Notes under the pieces: model-generated
Seen by the model: the letters and a program-made list of their open reading frames with translations, nothing else
What the model was told of the DNA's origin: nothing
The model's database searches: none
Position numbers and translations under genes: made by a program
Part shown: piece by piece, positions 23,108 through 31,641 of the stretch
Layout: each line of letters starts with the position of its first letter
Position numbering within the stretch: the stretch's first letter is position 1
Source of the DNA: Steroidobacteraceae bacterium
Lineage (GTDB): Bacteria > Pseudomonadota > Gammaproteobacteria > Steroidobacterales > Steroidobacteraceae
Direction of reading: 5' to 3'
Assembly: GCA_019683695.1 (NCBI GenBank)
Contig: JADGHX010000034.1
Coordinates: 1 to 33,105, forward strand
Length of the DNA: 33,105 bases

Positions 23108-24192
23108 AGCGCGAGCTGTGGAGTCTCGCCCTGTCCGTACAGACGCGTCAGGCGCAGCAGCATCCACTGGGCATGCCGCAAGGCATGGCGCCGGTTGCCA
23201 CGCACGAAGAGTTTCAGGATTTCGCTGCGCTCGATCACCATGCGATGGATCTGCTGCACCGTGTAAAGCTCGCTGCCAGCCTGCTGCGCGATCTTCGCAA
23301 GTATGCGCGGTTTCAGCGCGCGCAGGAACGTGCAGGCGCGCATGCACCGGGCGCTCGGCCGCTCCGGCGCGAAGATCTTCCGGAGCAGCTCATCGGCGAG
23401 CCCGCGGCGATAGTGGCGATGACGCGCGAGCTTGCGGCGATAGTGCTCGGCGAGCGTGCGCGTGTTCGACTCGATGGGCTCGATGCGCGCGCGATTGCGA
23501 ACCGGCGGCTTCTGGCCCCGGACGCTGTTCATGAGCTCGTCCACGAGACGCAGCTTGTGATATGCCGGCCATCCGGCGTACGTGCGCCGCCAGTCCGAGT
23601 TCGGCTTGAGCCACACGGCAAACGTCTCGGCGAAATCCTCCGTGGGATGCGACTGCGCATACCATTCGCCCAAATGGTGCACATAGCGCCGACTGCCCGG
23701 CCGCGCGCGATAACGATGCGGGTAGGGGAGCGATGCGGGCCCGAACACCTCACGCCAGCACTTGCGCCGGCGCAGCCGATACGCATTGTCGAGCGCGTGC
23801 CCGGCTTCGTGACGCAGGATGCGCATCTGCCAGCGCGCGTTCCCGCCTTCCGCTTCGCGCATGATGCGGCGCTCGAGACGCTCGAGCCTCGGATGGGCGA
23901 GATAGAACGGCACGGCGATACCGGGGACGCCATCCGGCGAGAACCATTCCTCCGAGAGCCACACGTGCGGCCGGAAGTGAATGCCGCGATTTTCCAGCTC
24001 TGCATACAGCCGCTTCACGCGGCGCGCGAGCGGCGAGCGCTCCAGCGAGAGCTTCAGATCACAAAAGCGCAGCTCGAGCAGCTTCTCATCGGACAGGCGC
24101 GTCCAGGGCAGACGCTGGCGCGAAGACCGCGCAGGTGCGCGGCGTGTGCGCGGCGCATGAGCACGACGGGTTGTTCGCACGGTGCCCGCCAT
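23104..24192 (-). CDS. Putative zinc metallopeptidase with HExxH motif
   Basis: 362 residues. The ATG at 24192 follows GGGAG by six bases; an ATG 22 codons upstream is less likely. The N-terminus is basic (TTRRAHAPRTRRAPARSSRQ). HEAGHALDNAYR (His128, Glu129, His132) is the zinc site, and HPTEDFAETFAVWLKPN downstream likely gives the third ligand, as in the putative zinc-binding Peptidase_Mx group. HVWLSEEWFSPDGVPGIAVPFYLAHP precedes it. The last third is very basic (RRKLARHRHYRRGLADELLRK) and extends past the usual domain. There is no signal peptide. First gene of an operon with the ATP-grasp ligase (4-base overlap) and the CpcT-like lipoprotein. Confidence 0.85.
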   Translation of the reverse strand: MAGTVRTTRRAHAPRTRRAPARSSRQRLPWTRLSDEKLLELRFCDLKLSLERSPLARRVKRLYAELENRGIHFRPHVWLSEEWFSPDGVPGIAVPFYLAHPRLERLERRIMREAEGGNARWQMRILRHEAGHALDNAYRLRRRKCWREVFGPASLPYPHRYRARPGSRRYVHHLGEWYAQSHPTEDFAETFAVWLKPNSDWRRTYAGWPAYHKLRLVDELMNSVRGQKPPVRNRARIEPIESNTRTLAEHYRRKLARHRHYRRGLADELLRKIFAPERPSARCMRACTFLRALKPRILAKIAQQAGSELYTVQQIHRMVIERSEILKLFVRGNRRHALRHAQWMLLRLTRLYGQGETPQLAL

Positions 24193-24450
24193 GGTCAGCT
24201 CCCGGAAGCCGCGCGCCGTGGCGACGCCTCGCCCGAATGCATCGTCATCGGGCGGCATCGCAGGCGTTGTCCGAAACCATCAACGCGGGACATTTTCTGT
24301 AGCCCAGTCGTATCGATTCGCGGCTCGGTGCCGCGTTGTTCTGGTTCACCTTGATGCGAAGGTTCAGGATCGCCGGCCGGCAGGCGCGAGCGCCCTGCGC
24401 GCTGGCGGCGGCAGCTTACCGAACCGGGTGCTGCGTGGCGAGAGCGCCGG

Positions 24451-25986
24451 TCAGCCGCTCAGGGCGACCATGGCCTGGGCCAGCAGTCGGTCTGCGAGGG
24501 TCTCGATCAAGTCCGCGCGCAGGAGACTGTTGCGCCAGGTGCCGGGGATGGCGCTCACCCCGTAATGCGCGCCTGCGAGCTGGCCATACACCGCCGCGGC
24601 GACGTCCGCGTTCCCGCCCAGGTTGGCGGCGCGGAGTGCGCCGTCCCGGAAGTTGTCCGTGGACCGGAAGGCCCAGAGCGCGGCCTCCAGCACCTCGATC
24701 ACGTTGCCCGCACGCGGGGAGGCAATGACCGCCGCACTGGCGGCCGTGCTCGCGACCTGCGCGACGCCCGTGCGAAGGCTGGTGATATCCAGCAGATCCC
24801 CTGCCGGTGTGAGCAGCGCCTTCTTCGCCTTTCCGGACAAGGCACCGTGCAGCACCGCCCCGAAGAACCGGCACGCCTCGAGGGCCCCCGGCGCCTGACA
24901 CGTCACGCGTGCCGCTTCACCTGCGTGCGCGACCGCCTCCGCGGGCGTCGCAAAGAAGAACATCACGACGGGCGCCACCCGGGACAGCACTTCCGGGTCG
25001 AGCTGCGCCGGATCGTGCGAGCCCGAATAAAGCTGGCGCCGCCACTTCGCCATGCCGAGCGCCCGTGCCGTGGAGGCCGTGATCCCGACGCACTGGCCGG
25101 TGGCCGAAAGGTGGCCCTGCTGCTGCCACATCGTGTACCGCTCGACCTGGTCCCGCGGATCGAAAACCCCTCGTTCGACCAGGCTCTCCGCGAGACACAG
25201 CGCCATGGCGGTGTCGTCGCTCCATGCGCCCCGCGGCAGGTCGAACGGACCGCCACCGAGCAGGTCCCCGATCGGCGTGAACGTGCCCGGTTTTCGATAC
25301 TGGGTGGCCGCGGCCAGCGCATCCCCCACTGCGAGCCCGATGAGCGCACCGAGGAAGCGCTCGCGCACATGACGGGCCACTGCGAGCGTGGAGGTATCGA
25401 AAAGCGGGTCCTTCTCCGGTGTGCCCAGGGTGGGCATCAGCGTCGCGAGCTGCGGCTTCCAGTTCCGGACGAAATCGCACTGATCGTCAGTTTCGGGCAC
25501 TTTCGGCCAGGTGTGCGCGCGGTCGCACTGCTGCCAGAGAGTATTGAGCCGCTCCAGTGCCTCGCGGCCGGAGAGCCCCTGCTCGACCAGGAAGCACCCG
25601 ATGACCGTACCGGTGCGCCCGATGCCGGCGCGACAGTGCACGTACGCCCGGCGCCCGGATCGCAACGCCTCGTGCAGACACGCCTGGATATCCAGCATGT
25701 GCTCGCGCCGCGCCGGGATGCCGTGATCGCGAATCGGCTTGCGGATGTACTCCACCGACATGGGCAGATCCACGTCGTACGCCGGCATCTCACCGGGCAT
25801 CGTCAGGTCGATGAAGCAATCGATGCCGGCGGCCAGCAGATCCTGCAGCCGCTGCTGCGTTTCCTCGAGCGTGACGCCTGCCGGGTGCTCACCGGCCAGC
25901 AGCTTCCCGGGGACGACCCAATAGCAGTTCGGATGGGGACGCGCTCTGTCGGCCACGTTCGCTATGCCGACGTCACGAGTCCGCAT
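24451..25986 (-). CDS. Fusion of dual-specificity phosphatase and ADP-ribosylglycohydrolase
   Basis: 511 residues from the ATG at 25986, after GGAG. Residues about 20-180 are a protein phosphatase with the P-loop [11 protein letters not shown] (Cys118, Arg124). A likely general acid is in the [15 protein letters not shown] or RDHG region. Residues about 205-511 are a DraG-type ADP-ribosylglycohydrolase: [30 protein letters not shown] (residues 255-265), and [20 protein letters not shown] (457-476). Family members usually have DADT or DTDT where this has NADV, so one metal ligand is Asn and a Thr is Val; Asp461 remains. The first domain would remove phosphate, the second ADP-ribose, from proteins or small molecules. 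The gene overlaps the end of ttcA by 14 bases. Confidence 0.9.
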   Translation of the reverse strand: MRTRDVGIANVADRARPHPNCYWVVPGKLLAGEHPAGVTLEETQQRLQDLLAAGIDCFIDLTMPGEMPAYDVDLPMSVEYIRKPIRDHGIPARREHMLDIQACLHEALRSGRRAYVHCRAGIGRTGTVIGCFLVEQGLSGREALERLNTLWQQCDRAHTWPKVPETDDQCDFVRNWKPQLATLMPTLGTPEKDPLFDTSTLAVARHVRERFLGALIGLAVGDALAAATQYRKPGTFTPIGDLLGGGPFDLPRGAWSDDTAMALCLAESLVERGVFDPRDQVERYTMWQQQGHLSATGQCVGITASTARALGMAKWRRQLYSGSHDPAQLDPEVLSRVAPVVMFFFATPAEAVAHAGEAARVTCQAPGALEACRFFGAVLHGALSGKAKKALLTPAGDLLDITSLRTGVAQVASTAASAAVIASPRAGNVIEVLEAALWAFRSTDNFRDGALRAANLGGNADVAAAVYGQLAGAHYGVSAIPGTWRNSLLRADLIETLADRLLAQAMVALSG

Positions 25987-26812
25987 CGGGCGACTCCGAA
26001 GCTGCGGCACCGCCCGGCAGCGCCTCGAGCGCGCTGAAATCGAACCGGCGCGGATCGGCGAGATGCTCGACCTCGACGCGGCGAATCGCGGAGAAGATCG
26101 CTTCCGTGCGGCCCGGGTACTGCCGTTCCCAGTCCGCGAGCATCTTTTTCACCGCCACGCGCTGCATGTTGTCCTGCGAGCCGCAGAGTTTGCAGGGGAT
26201 GATCGGAAAGCCGCGTCCGCGCGCATAGCGAGCGATGTCGCGTTCGGCAACGTAGGCCAGCGGGCGAATGACGATGTGGCGCCCGTCCTCCGACCTGAGC
26301 TTCGGGGCCATGGCCTTCAGCCGGCCGCCGAAGAACATGTTCAGGAACAGCGTCTCGACAATGTCATCACGATGGTGGCCCAGCGCGATCTTGGTGATGC
26401 CGTTCTCCGCGGCAAACCGATAGAGCGCGCCACGCCGCAGCCGCGAGCACAGCCCGCACATCGTGCGCCCTTCCGGGATCACGCGCTTCACGACGCTGTA
26501 AGTGTCCTGCTGGATGATCCGGTAGGGCACGCCGAGCGATTCGAGGTATTCCGGCAGCACATGCTCCGGAAACCCGGGCTGTTTCTGATCCAGGTTCACG
26601 GCCAGCAGCTCGAAGCGCACCGGCGCGCTCCGCTGCAGCGAGAGCAGGATGTCCAGCAGCGTGTACGAATCCTTCCCGCCCGAGAGACACACCATCACGC
26701 GGTCCCCGTCGGCGATCATGCCGAAGTCTTCGATGGCCTTGCCGACGAGCCCGCGCAGGTGCGCCTGCAGCTTCTGCAGGGTGCGTGAAGGTTTCGGGAG
26801 AACTGCATTCAT
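25973..26812 (-). CDS. ttcA: tRNA 2-thiocytidine(32) synthetase TtcA
   Basis: 279 residues. The enzyme puts sulfur on cytidine 32 of certain tRNAs, using ATP and an iron-sulfur cluster. The PP-loop SGGKDS is at 44-49. CGLC (Cys119, Cys122) is the cluster-binding pair, and PCKLC (Cys207, Cys210) gives a second cysteine pair. [19 protein letters not shown] is the TtcA-type signature after the PP-loop domain. The cysteine persulfide needed may come from cysteine desulfurase; the sulfurtransferase at 5712-6572 is far away and no link is shown. First gene of a two-gene unit with the phosphatase/ADP-ribosylhydrolase fusion. Confidence 0.96.
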   Translation of the reverse strand: MNAVLPKPSRTLQKLQAHLRGLVGKAIEDFGMIADGDRVMVCLSGGKDSYTLLDILLSLQRSAPVRFELLAVNLDQKQPGFPEHVLPEYLESLGVPYRIIQQDTYSVVKRVIPEGRTMCGLCSRLRRGALYRFAAENGITKIALGHHRDDIVETLFLNMFFGGRLKAMAPKLRSEDGRHIVIRPLAYVAERDIARYARGRGFPIIPCKLCGSQDNMQRVAVKKMLADWERQYPGRTEAIFSAIRRVEVEHLADPRRFDFSALEALPGGAAASESPDADS

Positions 26813-26954
26813 GCGAGCGATTGTAGCGGTCGCAGCTTGCTACGAACCCGTAGCGGAAACGCTCGCGATGCAAACCCACCGGTGGCCACAGCATGCGCCG
26901 CATGCAATGGGCACGCCCCGGTACAGGCTCGGGAATGTGAAGGGCAGCGCGGCG

Positions 26955-28472
26955 TCATGCCGCCGCGCTGCTCGCTGCGGGCTCGAGGTATTTGGATTCC
27001 ACGTAGCGCACGAAGCACGCCGCGGTGAGCGGCTTGCCCGTGGCGGATTTCATCAGCTCCTGCACGGAGACCTTGGCGCCCAGGCCATGCACGTGCTTGC
27101 GCAGCCAGCCGAAGAGACCTCCGAACTCACCGCGCGCGATCTGATCGTCCAGCCCTTTCACGTCGCTGCGCAGGCTCTCGTACAGCTGTGCAGCGATCAC
27201 GGCGCCGAGCGCGTAGGACGGGAAGTAGCCGAACGACCCCACTGCCCAGTGGATGTCCTGCAGGCAGCCCTCCACGTCGTTTGATGGGCGGATGCCCAGG
27301 CGCTGCTCCATGCCGGCGTTCCAGGCTTCCGGCAGATCCTTCACCGCGAGCTCGCCGGTCAGGAGCTGCTTCTCGAGCTCGTACCGCAACCAGACGTGCA
27401 CGGGATACGTGAGCTCGTCGGCATCCACGCGGATGAGGCCGCGCCGCACCCGGGTGACATGGCGATAGAGGTTCTCCACTTCCCATTCCGGGCCGCTCAC
27501 GCCGAAGTGCTTCTCGAGCAGCGGCTTGAGATAGCGCATGAAGGGACGGCTGCGGCAGATGATCATCTCGATGAGCAGCGACTGGCTCTCCTCGAGCGCC
27601 ATGCCCCGATCGCGGCCGACGGGCTGGTCGCGCCAGTCCTGCGGCAGGCCGAGGTCGTACATCGCATGCCCGGTCTCATGCAGCGCCCCGAGCAGACCCG
27701 AGAACACATCGTCGGGATCGAACCGCGTGGTGACGCGGATATCGCCCGGCACGCCCTCGGTGAACGGATGCTCGCTCTCGTCCAGCCGACCGCGATCGAA
27801 CGGAAAGCCGATCGCCTTCATGATCTCCACGGCCAGCGCGCGCTGCTTGCTCGCCGGGAACTTGCCGTTGAGGGGCAGCGTGGGCCGCGCCTCCTGAAGC
27901 GCGATGGTCTCGCGCACGAGGCTCGGCAGACGGCGGGAGAGCGCCCGGAACATCGCGTCGATGTCGGCGCTGGTGATGCCGGGGCTGAACTCATCCACCA
28001 GCGCATCGTAGGGCGCGAGATTCAGCGCCTGGCCGAGAAGCGCGGCCTTGTCGCGCACGAGATGGACCACTTCCTCCAGGTACGGCGCGAACAACTCGAA
28101 CTTGCCTTGCTGACGGGCTTCGAGCCACTGCGCCTCCGCCCGCGAGGTGGCCTTGGCGAGCCGCGAGATGAGCGAGGCCGGCGTGGCGATTGCGTGATCG
28201 CGCTGGCGGCGCATCTCGCGAAGGTTGGCGATCTGCCAGTCCGCCAGGCCCTGCGAGTTGGCCTGTGCGCGGTCCAGCAGACGGGTGATGCGGGGCGCGG
28301 TGAGCAGCGCGTGGTGCTCCGTCTCGAGCGCGGCGATCTGATCGCCGCGAACGTCAGCGCTTCCACGGGGCATCATCACCGCGGCGTCCCAGCGGAGCAG
28401 CGAGAGCGCGCCACGGAACGCGTGGAGACGCCTGAACTCCTGCTCGAGCTGCTTGTACGTCGAGGCTGACAT
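26955..28472 (-). CDS. M32 family metallocarboxypeptidase
   Basis: 505 residues, the usual length of thermostable carboxypeptidase 1. HETGHAMYDLG places the zinc ligands at His265, His269 and a Glu in GMALEESQSLLIEMI about 30 residues on. Other M32 marks are SLLRWDAAVMMPRGSADVRG, DEFSPGITSADIDAMF, DIRVTTRFDPDDVFSGLLGA and DIHWAVGSFGYFPSYALGA. The enzyme removes C-terminal residues from peptides in the cytosol; no signal peptide is seen. It stands alone, with about 140 bases to ttcA downstream and 308 bases of non-coding DNA upstream. Confidence 0.96.
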   Translation of the reverse strand: MSASTYKQLEQEFRRLHAFRGALSLLRWDAAVMMPRGSADVRGDQIAALETEHHALLTAPRITRLLDRAQANSQGLADWQIANLREMRRQRDHAIATPASLISRLAKATSRAEAQWLEARQQGKFELFAPYLEEVVHLVRDKAALLGQALNLAPYDALVDEFSPGITSADIDAMFRALSRRLPSLVRETIALQEARPTLPLNGKFPASKQRALAVEIMKAIGFPFDRGRLDESEHPFTEGVPGDIRVTTRFDPDDVFSGLLGALHETGHAMYDLGLPQDWRDQPVGRDRGMALEESQSLLIEMIICRSRPFMRYLKPLLEKHFGVSGPEWEVENLYRHVTRVRRGLIRVDADELTYPVHVWLRYELEKQLLTGELAVKDLPEAWNAGMEQRLGIRPSNDVEGCLQDIHWAVGSFGYFPSYALGAVIAAQLYESLRSDVKGLDDQIARGEFGGLFGWLRKHVHGLGAKVSVQELMKSATGKPLTAACFVRYVESKYLEPAASSAAA

Positions 28473-28780
28473 GATTCACACCAGATTTCGTTGAGGCCCC
28501 GGCTCGAGAGGTACCGCTTCGGGGCGGCACGGAGACGGGCCGGAGGCGGAAGATGTGGGGGTAGTCTACCAGCGGGGGCGCTGCCGCCCGGCCGGCGCCG
28601 GGCCGAGCTTCAATAAAATCAAATGCTTACAGACCGACTCCGTGGTTGACACGGTCGCGCCCCAGTCCGCCGGGGGGCGCCGGAAGCGGCCCCGGCGCTG
28701 CACGTCAATCCGGCGCATGGAAGCGCCCGGTCTGCGGCCGACCGCGCGTGACGTGAGCCCTTTTCGCGTGTGGGCCTTCT
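28473..28780. other. Non-coding stretch between the M32 gene and the adaptor gene
   Basis: No convincing gene is present. GCCCGGC-CGGC-GCCGGGC (28586-28603) is a perfect 7-bp stem without a T tract. An A+T-rich patch next to it (CTTCAATAAAATCAAATGC, 28608-28626) could hold the M32 promoter. A 40-codon frame on the minus strand (start about 28720) has no recognisable sequence. Confidence 0.35.
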
Positions 28781-29950
28781 TCAGGACTCCGGCTGGCCCG
28801 ACTCCGCTGCGCCGGAGGGCCGCGCCTCTCGCACCGCGCTGCCGTCGCGCACCTTCTGCGTGCCCTCCACCACGACGCGCTCACCCGGCTCGAGCCCGGC
28901 CACGATCTCGACGCGCCCCGGCTCGCGGCGCCCGATGTGCACTTCGCGCCGCACCGCGCGACCGTCTTCCACCACGAACACGAACTGCCGGTTCTGCTCG
29001 GGCACCAGCGCGCCTTCCGGGATCAGCAGCGCATCGCGCGCGTCTCGCGCGAGGCGCACGTTGAGGAACATGCCGGGCTTGAGGGCGCCGTCGGGATTCG
29101 GCACCACGGCCCGCACGATCACGGAGCGCGACACCGGGTCCACACGCGAATCCACCCCGGTGACGGTGCCGGTGAACTCGCGGCCCGCGAAGGCGGCGGC
29201 GGTGGCCGTCACCTTCAGGCCCTCACGCAGGCCCGCCAGAAAGTTCTCGGGGACCGCGAAGTCCACCTTGATGACACTGATGTCATCGAGCGTCGTGATG
29301 ACGGTGCCCGGGCTGACGAGACTGCCCACGCTGACGCGCCGCAGCCCCACGCGACCCGTGAAGGGCGCCCGGATCACCGTGTCTTCGAGACGAGCTCGCG
29401 CGGACGCCACGCGCGCCTCGTTGGCCTTCAGGGTGGCTTCGAGCTGCTCGAACTGCGCTTCGGACAGCACGCGCGTGGCGAGCAGCTCCTTGCTTCGCTT
29501 CACCTGGCTGGCGCTGTCCGCGCGTGCGGCTTCGGCCTCCGCAAGGTCTGCGCGCGCCTGCGCACTATCCAGCTCCACGAGCACCTGCCCCGCGCGCACG
29601 CGCTGCCCGTCGCGGAAATGGACGGCGGTGACGATGTTCGAGGTCTTGGACGTGACCTCCACGGCCTCGTTGGCGCGCGCGGTGCCGAGCGCATTCAACT
29701 CCGACGTCAGGCGCTCTCTTCGAGCCACGTCAGTGATGACGGCCACCGCATCCGGCGAAACGCCCCGAGCGGGCACACTCGCGAGCGCGACGCCGCTCGA
29801 CTCGCCAGAGCGGTTCTGGACGAGCGCTTGCGAACCGCCCACGCCCTGTTCGATGCGCGCTGCGCGCTGCGTGACATACAGCCCCCAGCCAGCGGCAGCG
29901 ATGGCAACCGCCACACTGACGGCTGTGATGATGGTGCGGGAATCAGCCAT
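28781..29950 (-). CDS. RND-type efflux periplasmic adaptor protein
   Basis: 389 residues from the ATG at 29950, just before a single membrane anchor (IITAVSVAVAIAAAGWGLYV). Next come a lipoyl/barrel-sandwich half (VEVTSKTSNIVTAVHFRDGQ), an alpha-hairpin rich in Ala and Glu (about 125-190), the second lipoyl half (VIRAPFTGRVGLRRVSVGSL), and beta-barrel and membrane-proximal domains (EFTGTVTGVDSRVDPVSRSV, GMFLNVRLARDARDALLIPE). Such proteins join an inner-membrane RND pump to a TolC-type channel. Here no pump or channel gene follows; the next genes downstream are unrelated. The C-terminal tail is Ser/Gly/Glu-rich. A longer reading to 30028 would put the anchor off the N-terminus. Confidence 0.92.
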   Translation of the reverse strand: MADSRTIITAVSVAVAIAAAGWGLYVTQRAARIEQGVGGSQALVQNRSGESSGVALASVPARGVSPDAVAVITDVARRERLTSELNALGTARANEAVEVTSKTSNIVTAVHFRDGQRVRAGQVLVELDSAQARADLAEAEAARADSASQVKRSKELLATRVLSEAQFEQLEATLKANEARVASARARLEDTVIRAPFTGRVGLRRVSVGSLVSPGTVITTLDDISVIKVDFAVPENFLAGLREGLKVTATAAAFAGREFTGTVTGVDSRVDPVSRSVIVRAVVPNPDGALKPGMFLNVRLARDARDALLIPEGALVPEQNRQFVFVVEDGRAVRREVHIGRREPGRVEIVAGLEPGERVVVEGTQKVRDGSAVREARPSGAAESGQPES

Positions 29951-30287
29951 GCAAGAAACGAAGCGCAGTCGCCGGCCGAGTATCGCACCGATATCCGACA
30001 AAGCGAAAAGAAACGTCGCCCGCGGCACGGCCGGCCGCGCCCAAGTGCGGCGCGCGGCGCCGCTGGCCGGGCGCGTCAGCGTCCGTAAGCGGCGGGGGAC
30101 GACGGTGCCCCGGCCAGCTGGATAGCTTCACGGCACTGCCGGGAAACCAGCGCCACGCTCAGCGCCGACATGGATCGCGAATCGCCTGCGGCAATCGATC
30201 GACACATCCATCGGGCCGGCGCCATGACGCGGCCCACGTGACCGCATGTCGCTTCGTGCGGGCCGCAGCCGAGCCGATATCGGCGGC
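29951..30287. other. Non-coding gap between the adaptor and Ada-like genes
   Basis: No gene is seen. On the minus strand GAGCCG-CCGATAT-CGGCTC, which includes the palindrome GCCGATATCGGC (30273-30284), lies directly past the Ada-like stop codon and may end that transcript, though it has no T tract. The rest probably holds the adaptor promoter; no clear -35/-10 was found. Confidence 0.4.
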
Positions 30288-31232
30288 TCAGGACTGTGTC
30301 GAAGCGCGCCGCGCGAGCGTCCGCGACGCGTTGCCCCGCCCGGTTGGCGGCGCGTTGACGGTCACGTGTTCGTCACGAACCGTGCGCAGCGTTTCCCAGG
30401 CGAGCATGGCGCGTTTGCGGTCCTCACCCCAGCGATAGCCTCCCAGCCCGCCGCTCTTGCGTAACACGTGATGACAAGGAATGAGCCAGGCCACCGGGTT
30501 CGCACCAACCGCGCCGCCCACTGCGCGCATGCCGTGTTGAGCGCCGATGGCAGCGGCGAGCTCGCTGTAGCTTGTGCAGTCCCGCGCGCCCAGATCGAGG
30601 AGTGCTTGCCACACCTTCAGCTGAAAGTTGGTGCCCGCCACGTGTATCCGGAGCGGAGCGCGCGCACGACCAGGCCCACCCCAGATGCGCAACGCCATGG
30701 CGCGGGCGGCATCATCGTCTCGCTCGAACGTGGCGCGCGGCCATTGCGCCCGAAGCTCCGCGACTGCAGCGGTATCGCCGGCAGGTTCAACGAACGCCAG
30801 ATGGGAAAGCCCACGCGGGGTCGTTGCGAAGAGCGCCCGGCCGAACGGCGTGTTGCTGAAGCCGTAGCGGAGGGTGGTCCCGAGCCCCTGGGCCTTGATC
30901 TCGCCCGGCGTCATCGCCTCCACGCTCACGATGAGATCATGCAGCCGGCCCGGCCCTGACAATCCCACGTGCAGAGCCGCCTCCAGCACGGAGCTTTGCC
31001 CGACCAGCGCGGCGCGCGCGGCGGCGCCAGTGACCGCTGCGAGATACTGCTTCGGGGTGACACCCGCCCAGCGGCGGAAGAGCCGATTGAAGTGAAACTC
31101 CGAGAGATTCACGTGGGCGGCGACGCTTTCCAGGCGCGGCTGCTCGCGGAAGTGCTGATCGATGTAGCGAATGGCGCGGGCGATGCGGCCGAAGTCGCGG
31201 CTGTCGACGAAGCTGTCGGGGAGGACTTGCAT
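30288..31232 (-). CDS. AraC-type regulator fused to O6-methylguanine-DNA methyltransferase (Ada-like)
   Basis: 314 residues. Residues about 15-115 are an AraC-type double helix-turn-helix (RLESVAAHVNLSEFHFNRLF, RWAGVTPKQYLAAV). Residues about 120-285 are the methyltransferase: RALFATTPRGLSHLAF, then FQLKVWQALLDLG, SYSELAAAIG, and the active site NPVAWLIPCHHVLRKSGG with acceptor Cys253. The usual PCHRV is PCHHV here. E. coli Ada has an extra N-terminal domain whose zinc-bound cysteine takes methyl groups from phosphotriesters and switches on the regulon; it is absent. So this protein can repair O6-methylguanine, but its regulatory trigger must differ. The tail after 290 is basic and disordered-looking. 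Confidence 0.93.
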   Translation of the reverse strand: MQVLPDSFVDSRDFGRIARAIRYIDQHFREQPRLESVAAHVNLSEFHFNRLFRRWAGVTPKQYLAAVTGAAARAALVGQSSVLEAALHVGLSGPGRLHDLIVSVEAMTPGEIKAQGLGTTLRYGFSNTPFGRALFATTPRGLSHLAFVEPAGDTAAVAELRAQWPRATFERDDDAARAMALRIWGGPGRARAPLRIHVAGTNFQLKVWQALLDLGARDCTSYSELAAAIGAQHGMRAVGGAVGANPVAWLIPCHHVLRKSGGLGGYRWGEDRKRAMLAWETLRTVRDEHVTVNAPPTGRGNASRTLARRASTQS

Positions 31233-31311
31233 GGCGGGTTCACCGACGAATGCACAGGGCTCGCATCGTAAACTCTTCGCCCGGGCGGGCGACCCGATTC
31301 TTGCTGCCAGG

Positions 31312-31641
31312 GGGCAGGCGGAAGCTCTGGCGTTCCTGAAAAACAGGCGCTCGACCGGGTGTCATGACGACCTTGCCCGCTCGCAGCGGAGCCGGTGAGT
31401 TTCACCTCCTTGCCGGGCGAAGCCAGAAGGATTTCAAAAAAAATGCCCGAGCGACCCGCGGTGATGCAGCCGGCAACGGTCGCGCCTCTTGCGGGCGGAA
31501 ACGAAGCAGCGTCTCGAAAAAATTGCGCCGAAGCCGATGCAGTGACACAGCCGGCAAACGGTCGCGCCTTTTTCCGGCGGAAGCGAAGGCAGGATCTGGA
31601 AGAAATTGTCTCAGGCCATTCTTTCCAATGGACAATAGCGT
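31312..31641. repeat. Second array of the ~80-base structured repeat (locus 2)
   Basis: Units start at 31391, 31469 and 31550 (spaced 78 and 81), with a decayed one before them from about 31312. The stretch GATGCAGTGACACAGCCGGC (31536-31555) matches GATGCAGCGGCACAGCCGGC at locus 1, and GTCGCGCC and CTCGAAAAAAT are shared too. The A-loop hairpin recurs as CCTG-AAAAA-CAGG near 31335. GC hairpins are less perfect than at locus 1. The array fills the gap between the divergent Ada-like gene and the esterase-like gene, so promoters of both must lie in or beside it. Confidence 0.75.

Noticed and set aside
24565-26037. A 490-codon plus-strand frame opposite the phosphatase/ADP-ribosylhydrolase gene
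   Set aside because: No recognisable protein sequence; the minus strand encodes two clear domains.
28770-30125. A 451-codon plus-strand frame opposite the adaptor gene
   Set aside because: It is Ser/Thr/Arg-rich with no domain, and the opposite strand has the full adaptor fold.
30273-30284. GCCGATATCGGC as a restriction or integration site
   Set aside because: Its position directly after the Ada-like stop codon and the wider GAGCCG/CGGCTC stem suit a 3' hairpin better, and nothing nearby suggests integration.
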